Positions 1-5,661 of a stretch of DNA of 19,340 bases are shown here, in pieces. A model generated the notes under the pieces. It did not search any database. It was not told the DNA's origin and saw only the letters and a list, made by a program, of their open reading frames with translations. Position 1 is the stretch's first letter, and each line of letters opens with the position of its first letter. The stretch spans positions 1-19,340 of the forward strand of contig JAGQRA010000975.1 in NCBI GenBank assembly GCA_020425885.1, written 5' to 3'. This stretch comes from Planctomycetota bacterium. GTDB lineage: Bacteria; Planctomycetota; UBA1135; UBA2386. Made by a program: the position numbers and the translations under genes.

Positions 1-185
1 CGCGGCCGGACTCGGTATCGAGCGTGATCCAATCGGCACGGGCCACAGGCGGCTGTTCGACCTCGTTGGTGATGCCGGTGAGGTTCTTGTGATCGAACGG
101 GGGGTCCCACGACCCCTGCCACTGCGCGATCAGCGGTTCACAGAACAGAACAGAACAGAACAGAACAGCGCGCGGTGTCGTGCAT
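1..185 (-). CDS. Unrecognised gene, 5' end only, out of frame after a pentanucleotide repeat (phase-variable candidate)
   Basis: The ATG at 185-183 has a near-perfect ribosome binding site and an upstream promoter, so initiation here is well supported. From this ATG the frame reads MHDTARCSVLFCSVL and stops at a TGA just after the (CTGTT)n tract. The frame that looks coding starts at 139 (residues EPLIAQWQGSWDPP and onward) and stays open to the window edge for 46 codons, with G or C at the third position in 39 of them. That frame is offset by +1 from the ATG: the distance from 185 to 139 is 46 nt. Gaining one 5-bp unit (51 nt) or losing two (36 nt) would join start and body. I do not recognise the protein. 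The fused N-terminus would carry a short Cys/Ser/Val/Leu/Phe segment encoded by the repeat. A sequencing or assembly miscount of the repeat is the main alternative. Confidence 0.6.
140..168 (-). repeat. Pentanucleotide tandem repeat (CTGTT on the minus strand), 5.8 copies
   Basis: On the plus strand CAGAA is repeated perfectly five times at 141-165 and continues partially on both sides. On the minus strand it is (CTGTT)x5 plus CTGT. It lies 17 nt after the start codon of the minus-strand gene. The unit length is not a multiple of three, so slippage by one unit changes the reading frame. This is the arrangement of known bacterial contingency loci. Three units encode the five-residue period CSVLF. 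Confidence 0.9.
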
Positions 186-191
186 CGAACT

Positions 192-197
192 CCTCCT
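192..197 (-). promoter_or_regulatory. Strong Shine-Dalgarno site, AGGAGG
   Basis: The minus strand reads AAAGGAGGAG followed by TTCG and ATG. The AGGAGG core ends 6 nt before the start codon at 185, which is ideal spacing. It fixes the start of the left-edge gene and is one of only two convincing Shine-Dalgarno sites in the window. Confidence 0.8.
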
Positions 198-210
198 TTG
201 TGGAGCGCGG

Positions 211-238
211 ATCGTAGTCGGCTGCGACAGCACGTCAA
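211..238 (-). promoter_or_regulatory. Sigma-70-like promoter of the left-edge gene
   Basis: On the minus strand TTGACG (238-233) is followed by a 16-bp spacer and TACGAT (216-211). Transcription would start near 204, giving a leader of about 20 nt that carries the AGGAGG site. Promoter, ribosome binding site and ATG are therefore spaced correctly although the coding frame is broken downstream. Confidence 0.55.
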
Positions 239-467
239 ACCCCCGGGAACCAACTGGAACGGAGCGCCGCCTGACGCGGCCGGGGGCGCCGATCTCGTCA
301 ACTCTTGACAGGTCGGCCCCGCACGGGCCGCCAGATCGACCTCCCCGTACGCCCTTCCTCGGGTCATCAGCCAGCCTCGAAGCGCCGAACGCCGGCCGAG
401 TGTGGGATCGCCATGCGGAGTGCACGCCACCGCGGCCTCGAGGGTTCCGTTCCCACGCACCACCCGG
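239..467. other. Non-coding stretch between divergent genes
   Basis: This is the rest of the 294-bp gap between the minus-strand start at 185 and the PIG-L start at 480. Frames open here have no protein-like composition or recognisable domain. Apart from the promoter beside it and the -10-like hexamer at 468, I see no clear element. A TTGACA at 305-310 lacks a -10 partner. Confidence 0.5.
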
Positions 468-473
468 CACGAT
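468..473 (+). promoter_or_regulatory. Possible -10 element for leaderless expression of the PIG-L gene
   Basis: CACGAT lies at -12 to -7 relative to the ATG at 480, the position where a -10 box puts the first transcribed base on the start codon. No Shine-Dalgarno sequence precedes this gene. The match is weak by itself and is listed because four other genes here show the same arrangement. Confidence 0.25.
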
Positions 474-479
474 GCCGGC

Positions 480-1175
480 ATGCCAGACCGGCCCGCCGCA
501 CCGCCGCCCGAACCCGAGTGGTACCGCGACGTGCCGCGCGGTCGCGTGCTCGCCTTCGCACCGCATCCCGATGACGAGATCGCCGGCCCGGGCGGCTGCC
601 TCGCATTGCATCGACGCAACGGCGACCCGGTGCGCGTCGTCGTCGCCTCGACCGGCGAGGCCGGGGACCCCGAGGGTCGATTCGACCCCGCGACCTATGC
701 CGCGCTGCGGCAACGCGAGTCGCGGCGAGGCCTGCTCGAACTCGGCATCGACGACGCCGTCTACTGGGGTCAGCCCGACAACTGCGTGCTCAACGAGACC
801 GACTACGAGTTCGGCTTCCAGCTCGCCAGCGCGGCGATCACCGAATTCGCGCCGGACCTGATCTACCTGCCGTGGGAAGCCGAGGGGCACCCCGATCACC
901 ACGCCATGCACCTGGTCGTGCGCGAGGCGATGCGGCGCACGCGGTTTTGCGGGTTGGCGTTCGGCTACGAGGTCTGGAACGCGATGGTGCCCGACCTCGT
1001 CGTCGACATCAGCGCGGTCGCCGAGAACAAGCGGCGCGCCATCCGCGCCCACGAGAGCCAGCTCGCCTACGTCGACTTCGAGCACACCATCCTCGGCCTC
1101 AACGCCTACCGCTCGATGGTGCACGCGCGCGGTTCGGGCTACTGCGAAGGCCTGCGCCGGATCCGCCTCGACTGA
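480..1175 (+). CDS. PIG-L/LmbE-family deacetylase
   Basis: This 231-residue protein is a zinc-dependent N-acetylglucosaminyl-type deacetylase of the LmbE/PIG-L fold. Family members remove acetyl groups from GlcNAc-containing small molecules or glycolipids (MshB, BshB and PIG-L are examples). The N-terminal motif FAPHPDDE (residues 26-33) supplies the first His and Asp of the zinc site. The second part, HPDHH at 137-141, supplies the other His. The length fits the family. The ATG at 480 is chosen because the Rossmann-like strand starts right after it; the upstream in-frame extension is low-complexity and looks non-coding. The stop is 20 bp from the end of the convergent ATPase gene. The substrate cannot be told: the neighbours are not a thiol-cofactor or glycolipid pathway. 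Confidence 0.88.
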   Translation: MPDRPAAPPPEPEWYRDVPRGRVLAFAPHPDDEIAGPGGCLALHRRNGDPVRVVVASTGEAGDPEGRFDPATYAALRQRESRRGLLELGIDDAVYWGQPDNCVLNETDYEFGFQLASAAITEFAPDLIYLPWEAEGHPDHHAMHLVVREAMRRTRFCGLAFGYEVWNAMVPDLVVDISAVAENKRRAIRAHESQLAYVDFEHTILGLNAYRSMVHARGSGYCEGLRRIRLD

Positions 1176-1195
1176 TCCGTCTCGATTGGCGCGAG

Positions 1196-2143
1196 CTACA
1201 GGAACAGCCGGTGCCGCTTGAAGCGCGCCTCGATCCCGGCATCGGCCTCGACCTCGCGCTGCTCGAAGCCGCCGCAGATCTCGCCGAGGCGGCGCTGCAT
1301 CGCCGCCAGCCCACGGGTCAATGGCGCCTCCGGCTCGATCGCCACCAACGGCAGCTGACCGAGCCGATGCTGCGTCACGCTGGGATCGTCGAGGATCTCG
1401 CCGAGGTACTCGAGCCGGACGCCGACGTGCTGGCGCGCCACATCGGTCAGCTTGTTGAACGCCAGCTCGCCGCGACCCGGCACCGGGACGCGGTTGACGA
1501 CGATCAGGAAGCGGGCGTTGTCGTCGAGCTGGGCCACGCACTTGATGACGGCGTAGGCATCGACGAGCGCGGCGATCTCCGGCTGCGTGACGAGCACGAT
1601 CCAGTCGGCGCAGAGCATGGTCAGGATCGTCGCCGGCGAGATCCCGGCACCGAGGTCCAGCACCAGTATCTCCTCGCGCGCCGCCATCTCGCCTAGTTCG
1701 TGCGCGAAGGCGACCAGGTCCTTGTCCGACATGGCGGCCATGCGGCGCACACCCGAGGCGCCGGGCAACAGCCGCGGGCCGCACGGCGTGGTGCACACGG
1801 TCTGGTCGAGCGTCGCCTGGCCGTGCAGCAGCTGCTGCAGCGTCATCGTCGGCTTGACGCCGAGCAGGAGATGATCGCAGGCCAGACCGAAGTCGCAATC
1901 GACGATGCCGGTCCTGACGCCGGCGCGGTGGCTCAGCACCGCGAGCGAGGTGGCGAGGAAGGACTTGCCGGTTCCGCCCTTGCCGCTGCCGACCGCGATC
2001 GAGACGCCTTCGCGTCGCGATGCGACGTTGGGGCGAAGACCCTGTAGCAGGCGGCCGAGCAGACCCCGGCCACGGGGGCCCAAACCGCGGGCGCCCAAAC
2101 CATGGTTGCCCGCCTCCACCTGCCGCCGGGGAGCTGTGACCAT
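1196..2143 (-). CDS. MinD/FlhG-type SIMIBI P-loop ATPase
   Basis: This 315-residue ATPase belongs to the MinD/ParA/FlhG group. It has the deviant Walker A GKGGTGKS (54-61), a switch motif DCDFGLACD (82-90) and a Walker B stretch ILVLDLGAG (159-167). The segment around LPGASGVRRMA (125-136) resembles FlhG/YlxH proteins, which control flagellar number and placement. The C-terminus ends in FKRHRLFL, basic and hydrophobic, and could act as a membrane-targeting tail as in MinD. The N-terminal 45 residues are Gly/Arg/Leu-rich and lack the usual FlhG DQA motif. The start is the ATG at 2143, which has AGGAG 8 nt upstream. A GTG at 2266 overlaps the preceding stop as GTGA, but the extra 41 codons have much poorer third-position GC. 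The gene follows the FHA-like/protease gene on the same strand, so an operon is likely. An MRP-like or general ParA role is possible. Confidence 0.85.
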   Translation of the reverse strand: MVTAPRRQVEAGNHGLGARGLGPRGRGLLGRLLQGLRPNVASRREGVSIAVGSGKGGTGKSFLATSLAVLSHRAGVRTGIVDCDFGLACDHLLLGVKPTMTLQQLLHGQATLDQTVCTTPCGPRLLPGASGVRRMAAMSDKDLVAFAHELGEMAAREEILVLDLGAGISPATILTMLCADWIVLVTQPEIAALVDAYAVIKCVAQLDDNARFLIVVNRVPVPGRGELAFNKLTDVARQHVGVRLEYLGEILDDPSVTQHRLGQLPLVAIEPEAPLTRGLAAMQRRLGEICGGFEQREVEADAGIEARFKRHRLFL

Positions 2144-2151
2144 TTGTGATG

Positions 2152-2156
2152 CTCCT
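2152..2156 (-). promoter_or_regulatory. Shine-Dalgarno site AGGAG deciding the ATPase start
   Basis: The minus strand reads GATCAGGAGCATCACAA then ATG, so AGGAG ends 8 nt before the start at 2143. It supports this start over the upstream GTG at 2266. Confidence 0.65.
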
Positions 2157-2262
2157 GATCGCGATCTGACCGGTATCGCGCCGGGCCAGTTTCGCCGATC
2201 GCAGCGACGAATGCGCGGCAATTCCCCGTTCGGCGTCACTTCGGCAACATCGCCGCGGCAGC

Positions 2263-3684
2263 TCACCTCGGCAGCAGCTCGCGCACGAACCGGATCGGCA
2301 CGCCGTAGTTCGATCCATGAAACCCCTGCTGGATGGCGAAGTTGACCGCGATGACGACGCCGTGGTCGCCGAACACCGGGCCGCCCGAGCCGCCGTAGGT
2401 CGTCGCCGCGTCATAGGACAGCATCCGCTCCTCGACGTTGCTGACCAACCCTTGCGTGATCACGGGTTTGATCTGGTCGGCCGCGGCCAATGAATCGATG
2501 GCCTCCGTCATCGATGCCTGCCGTTGCCGCAAGGCCTCGACGAGTTGGTTGTCAGCACGCACGAGCAGGGCGGCCAGGCCGGTCGGGTAGCCGACGACGA
2601 TGGCGCGCTGGTAGTCGGCCGGCACCGCGGCCTCGGCCCTGGGCGCTTCGAGCGGCAGCACCGGCACGCCGGCCATGGCCTCGGCCGCGACCTGGACGAC
2701 GGCGACATCGAGCGCGTCGCTGCGCAGACGGATGCCGGCCGGCGGAACCTCGACCGGCCGGTGACCCGGGAAGGTGACGGTCAGCCGCCGGAACTCGGGG
2801 CGCGCGCCCTGCGCGAGCAGCGGCTGCAGGTCTTCCATCTCCTCCCACGGCACGACGACGTGTCGGTTGGTGACGATGTGCCCCTGCTCGGTGACGAGGA
2901 AGCCCGAGCCGGTGTACTCGCGCTCGAACGGCTCGGTGCCGTCGAGCGTGAACCAGCTGTCATCCGGCAGGCGAAGGCCGAAGATCCCGTGCACCAGACA
3001 GACGCCGCGGCTCCATTCCTGCTGGATCCGGCTCACCGATTCGCCGGCCTGGGACAACGTCGCCAGCACGCCGGTCTGCTGTTCCTGCTGCTGCCGGAGC
3101 TGTTCGAGTTCGGCGTGCGTCACCATGTCGGCCGTCCGCCTCTTCTCCTCCTCACTCGGTCGGCTGCCGAGCTTGCCGCCCAGCCAGCCGGCGAGGAAGG
3201 CGGCGAGGAGCACGCCGAGAGCGACGGCGACGACCGCCAGCGGGAACAGCACCTTGAGCCGCGGCGTGGCCTGCGTCAGCAGATCGCGGGTCAGCGCCCC
3301 CGTGGCAACGCCGCCGCCGCTGACACGGGCCACCGCGCGCGCATCGGCAAACATGCGTCGCACCGGCTTGCAGACGGCACCCATCGGCACGTAGACCCGG
3401 AAGCGCGCTCGCGGTCCGTCGACGCCGAACTCGATCTCGTCGTCGTCGGCCAGGATGACCTCCTTGATCTCGTGGCCGTTGACGAAGACCTGGCCGCCGG
3501 TCGCATGCAGATGGAACGAACACGCCTCCTGGACCCACTCGATCCGGGCGTGATCGGCCGCGACCTCGGCCGCCGGCAGGTAGGCGGTGCAGGTCGGCGC
3601 GGAGCCGATCGTGACCAGCGGCACGGCGTAGGTGACGGTGCGGCCCCGACTCGGACCGGAAAGGTGGAGCAGTTGCGCCCGCAT
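2263..3684 (-). CDS. Membrane-anchored FHA-like/trypsin-like serine protease
   Basis: This 473-residue protein has an N-terminal FHA-like fold (about 1-98), a linker, one transmembrane helix (about 145-168), a Gln-rich probable coiled coil (186-204) and a C-terminal trypsin/HtrA-type protease (about 225-473). The catalytic triad is visible: His275 in TNRHVV, Asp326 in DALDVAVV and Ser433 in GGSGGPVF. No PDZ domain follows. The FHA part keeps VNG (68-70), but the usual Gly-Arg is IGS (26-28) and the Ser before the conserved His45 is Ala, so phosphothreonine binding is doubtful. The predicted topology puts the FHA part in the cytoplasm and the protease outside it. A helical insertion of about 50 residues (370-420) precedes the Ser motif. 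The ATG at 3684 begins right at the first FHA strand. The MinD/FlhG-like ATPase gene follows after 119 bp and is probably co-transcribed. The substrate is unknown. Confidence 0.85.
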   Translation of the reverse strand: MRAQLLHLSGPSRGRTVTYAVPLVTIGSAPTCTAYLPAAEVAADHARIEWVQEACSFHLHATGGQVFVNGHEIKEVILADDDEIEFGVDGPRARFRVYVPMGAVCKPVRRMFADARAVARVSGGGVATGALTRDLLTQATPRLKVLFPLAVVAVALGVLLAAFLAGWLGGKLGSRPSEEEKRRTADMVTHAELEQLRQQQEQQTGVLATLSQAGESVSRIQQEWSRGVCLVHGIFGLRLPDDSWFTLDGTEPFEREYTGSGFLVTEQGHIVTNRHVVVPWEEMEDLQPLLAQGARPEFRRLTVTFPGHRPVEVPPAGIRLRSDALDVAVVQVAAEAMAGVPVLPLEAPRAEAAVPADYQRAIVVGYPTGLAALLVRADNQLVEALRQRQASMTEAIDSLAAADQIKPVITQGLVSNVEERMLSYDAATTYGGSGGPVFGDHGVVIAVNFAIQQGFHGSNYGVPIRFVRELLPR

Positions 3685-3690
3685 TGGCGC

Positions 3691-3696
3691 ACCATG
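3691..3696 (-). promoter_or_regulatory. Possible -10 element for leaderless expression of the FHA-protease gene
   Basis: On the minus strand CATGGT occupies -12 to -7 relative to the ATG at 3684. It overlaps the start codon of the divergent CutC gene (3694-3696), so any promoter here lies inside that gene. No Shine-Dalgarno sequence is present. Confidence 0.25.
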
Positions 3697-4467
3697 GTGC
3701 CCATGCCGCCCGCAAATGCACGCGTCGTCATCGAGGTCGCCGTCGACTCGCTTGCCGGCGCCGTCGATGCCGCCGCGGCCGGCGCCGGCAGGATCGAGCT
3801 GTGCGCGAGCCTGCTCGAGGGCGGGATCACACCGAGCCTCGGCCTGCTGGGTGCGGTCGCGGCGGCGGTCTCGATTCCGGTGTTCGCCATGCTGCGACCG
3901 CGCGGCGGCGACTTCCTCTACGACGATGGCGAGTTCGAGGTGATGACCCGCGATGCCCGCCTGCTCCGCGACCACGGCGCCGCCGGCATCGTCACCGGCA
4001 TCCTGACCGCTACCGGCGAACTCGATGCGAACCGGATGGCCCGGCTGCGCGAATGCTGCAGCCCGCTGCCGATGACCTGCCATCGCGCCTTCGACCTCTC
4101 GGTCGAGCCGCTGGCCGCGCTGGCCACGCTGAGCGGGCTCGGCTTCGAACGGGTCCTGACCTCGGGACAGGCGGCGTCCGCCGCGCTCGGTGCGCCGCTG
4201 ATCGCGCAGCTGGTGCTGGCCGCCGGCGAGGCGGTCACCGTGATGGCGGGGGCCGGTGTGCGCGCCGACAACGCGGCCGAGATCGTCAGCAACACCGGTT
4301 GCCGTGAGATCCACCTGTCGGCGACGACCTGGCGGGACAGCGCGATGACGTTTCGCCGCGAGGGCGTGCCGATGGGAATCGCGGGACCGCCCGGCGAGTA
4401 CGCGCTGCGCCGGACCGATGCCGAGATGATCTCGCGCGTCGTCGACGCGGTCAGGCCGCTGGACTGA
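3694..4467 (+). CDS. cutC: CutC-family TIM-barrel protein
   Basis: This 257-residue protein matches the CutC family over its whole length. Visible signatures are IEVAVDS (13-19), GRIELC (32-37), EGGITPS, MLRPRGGDFLY, CHRAFD and the ERVLTSG turn followed by a glycine-rich VMAGAGVR segment. CutC is a cytoplasmic (beta/alpha)8 barrel that was linked to copper tolerance in E. coli; its direct role in copper handling is disputed and the substrate is unknown. Starts at 3694 or 3703 are possible, giving 257 or 254 residues. The start is 9 bp from the divergent protease gene. No copper ATPase or sensor is nearby. Confidence 0.88.
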   Translation: MVPMPPANARVVIEVAVDSLAGAVDAAAAGAGRIELCASLLEGGITPSLGLLGAVAAAVSIPVFAMLRPRGGDFLYDDGEFEVMTRDARLLRDHGAAGIVTGILTATGELDANRMARLRECCSPLPMTCHRAFDLSVEPLAALATLSGLGFERVLTSGQAASAALGAPLIAQLVLAAGEAVTVMAGAGVRADNAAEIVSNTGCREIHLSATTWRDSAMTFRREGVPMGIAGPPGEYALRRTDAEMISRVVDAVRPLD

Positions 4468-4501
4468 AGCTGCGGGATCGGCCGCGGGATGAGGTGGCGG
4501 A

Positions 4502-4526
4502 AGTGCGGCCCGATTCGGGTCGCACT
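4502..4526 (+). terminator. Strong hairpin after cutC, without a U-tract
   Basis: The sequence forms an 11-bp stem (4502-4512 with 4516-4526) that includes one G-U pair in the plus-strand RNA and closes a 3-nt loop ATT. It starts 34 bp after the cutC stop and ends about 50 bp before the hemerythrin start. No T-run follows, so it is either a U-independent terminator, an mRNA-protecting hairpin or a protein binding site. Confidence 0.5.
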
Positions 4527-4574
4527 GCGCATACGCCCATTCACGGTGCTGGCGCAAGCTGAGGTCGAGGCCTC

Positions 4575-5156
4575 ATGAACGACCACAACATCCGAGGCTC
4601 CCATCGAGGAGCGCATCCCGCGGACGATCTCGAACACGAGCACACGCTCATCCTGCGCGTCCTCGACGCGGCTGCGGCCGAGCTGACCCGCGTCGAGGCG
4701 GGTGCTCCCCTGCGCGATGGCTATTGGCACAAGTACGTCGACTTCCTCGGACGCTACGCCGACGAGTTCCATCACGGCAAGGAAGAGGTCGTGCTGTTCG
4801 CCGCGCTGCAGACGCAGGGCATGGTCGCCACCTCGGGACCGATCAGCCGGATGCGAAGCGAGCACGACGAGACCCGCGGCCTCAACGCCCGCCTGGCCGA
4901 GGCGCTCACCAGCGACGACACGGCGATGATCACCCACCTGGTCCTGCGGAGCATCGACAGCCTGCGCATGCATATCGCGTGGGAGAACGAGGTCCTGCTG
5001 CCGGTCGCCAGAGAGACGCTGGACATCCAGGTCTGGGACATGGTGCGACGCGGCTTCGACACCGCCCTCACGGCGATGGGACCCGGCTTCGCCGATCGCT
5101 ATGTCGCGACCGCCGAAGAACTCTGCAGCGACAGCCCGCAGGCAAGCCCGGCCTAG
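4575..5156 (+). CDS. Hemerythrin-like HHE-domain protein
   Basis: This 193-residue protein folds as a four-helix hemerythrin-type bundle with a likely di-iron site. Candidate ligands appear in family spacing: His23 in LEHEH, His66/His67 with Glu70 or Glu71 in FHHGKEE, His97 in SEHDET, and His133 with Glu137 in HIAWENE. Proteins of this group bind O2 or NO, store iron or repair iron-sulfur clusters. No signal peptide or partner domain is present, so it is probably cytoplasmic. The ATG at 4575 has only a weak GAGG upstream. The GAF gene follows after 31 bp, so both may be expressed together in an oxygen or redox response; that is inference. Confidence 0.85.
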   Translation: MNDHNIRGSHRGAHPADDLEHEHTLILRVLDAAAAELTRVEAGAPLRDGYWHKYVDFLGRYADEFHHGKEEVVLFAALQTQGMVATSGPISRMRSEHDETRGLNARLAEALTSDDTAMITHLVLRSIDSLRMHIAWENEVLLPVARETLDIQVWDMVRRGFDTALTAMGPGFADRYVATAEELCSDSPQASPA

Positions 5157-5175
5157 CCCGGAACATGCCGGTTGC

Positions 5176-5181
5176 TATCGT
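5176..5181 (+). promoter_or_regulatory. Possible -10 element for leaderless expression of the GAF gene
   Basis: TATCGT lies at -12 to -7 relative to the ATG at 5188, within the 31-bp gap after the hemerythrin gene. No Shine-Dalgarno sequence precedes the ATG. The GAF gene could thus have its own start even though it sits close behind another gene. Confidence 0.35.
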
Positions 5182-5187
5182 CCCTCC

Positions 5188-5661
5188 ATGAGCCAGGACC
5201 ACCCGCTTCTCACCCGGATCGAACCGCTGCTGACCGCGGCCGACGGCCCCGCCTGGGCCCGGCTCCTGGCCGAGCTGCTGGCCCACTTCGACTGTGCGCT
5301 CGGCACCCTGCACCTGCTCGACGACGGCGACGGCCTGCTGCATCTCACCGCCGACACCGGCCTGCCGCCCGTGGTTCGCGACAAGGTGACCACCGTGCCG
5401 ATCGGCAAGGGCATGGCGGGCATCGCCGCCGAGCGCCGGCAGCCCGTGCAGGTCTGCAACCTGCAGACCGACGCCAGCGGCGTCGTTCGACCCGGGGCCA
5501 AGGACACCAAGATGGAAGGGTCGATCGCGGTCCCCATCCTCGACGGCGACCGCGTGCGGGGCGTGCTCGGGGTCGCCAAGACGGTGGCCTACGACTTCAC
5601 GGACGAGGAGACCGCGCTGCTGCTCGCGGTCGCCGCCCGCATCGCGCGCTTCAGGCCGTGA
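5188..5661 (+). CDS. Stand-alone GAF-domain protein
   Basis: This 157-residue protein is essentially one GAF domain (about 15-155). Typical elements are CALGTLHLLDDGDGLLHL, then GKGMAGIAAERRQPVQVCNL, and the closing strands SIAVPIL and GVLGVAK. GAF domains bind cyclic nucleotides, haem, small ligands or redox groups. A single-domain form may be a sensor or, in the fRMsr subgroup, a free methionine-R-sulfoxide reductase. The cysteine pattern needed for fRMsr is not obvious, so I leave it generic. The ATG at 5188 fits the first helix; the longer open frame upstream overlaps the hemerythrin gene. Its stop overlaps the end of the convergent oxidoreductase gene by 11 bp. Confidence 0.8.
   Translation: MSQDHPLLTRIEPLLTAADGPAWARLLAELLAHFDCALGTLHLLDDGDGLLHLTADTGLPPVVRDKVTTVPIGKGMAGIAAERRQPVQVCNLQTDASGVVRPGAKDTKMEGSIAVPILDGDRVRGVLGVAKTVAYDFTDEETALLLAVAARIARFRP

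Noticed and set aside
305..310. TTGACA as a -35 box for the PIG-L gene
   Set aside because: No acceptable -10 hexamer lies 15-19 bp downstream.
2144..2266. GTG at 2266 as the ATPase start, overlapping the protease stop as GTGA
   Set aside because: Such overlaps often mean coupling, but the 41 extra codons have only about 60 percent GC at third positions and no family similarity, while the ATG at 2143 has a good AGGAG.
138..2414. A 758-codon open frame on the minus strand across the ATPase and PIG-L genes
   Set aside because: Its product is Arg/Ala/Gly-rich low-complexity sequence without motifs, and it overlaps two genes with clear catalytic motifs. Only its last codons, from the ATG at 185, are a real translation start.
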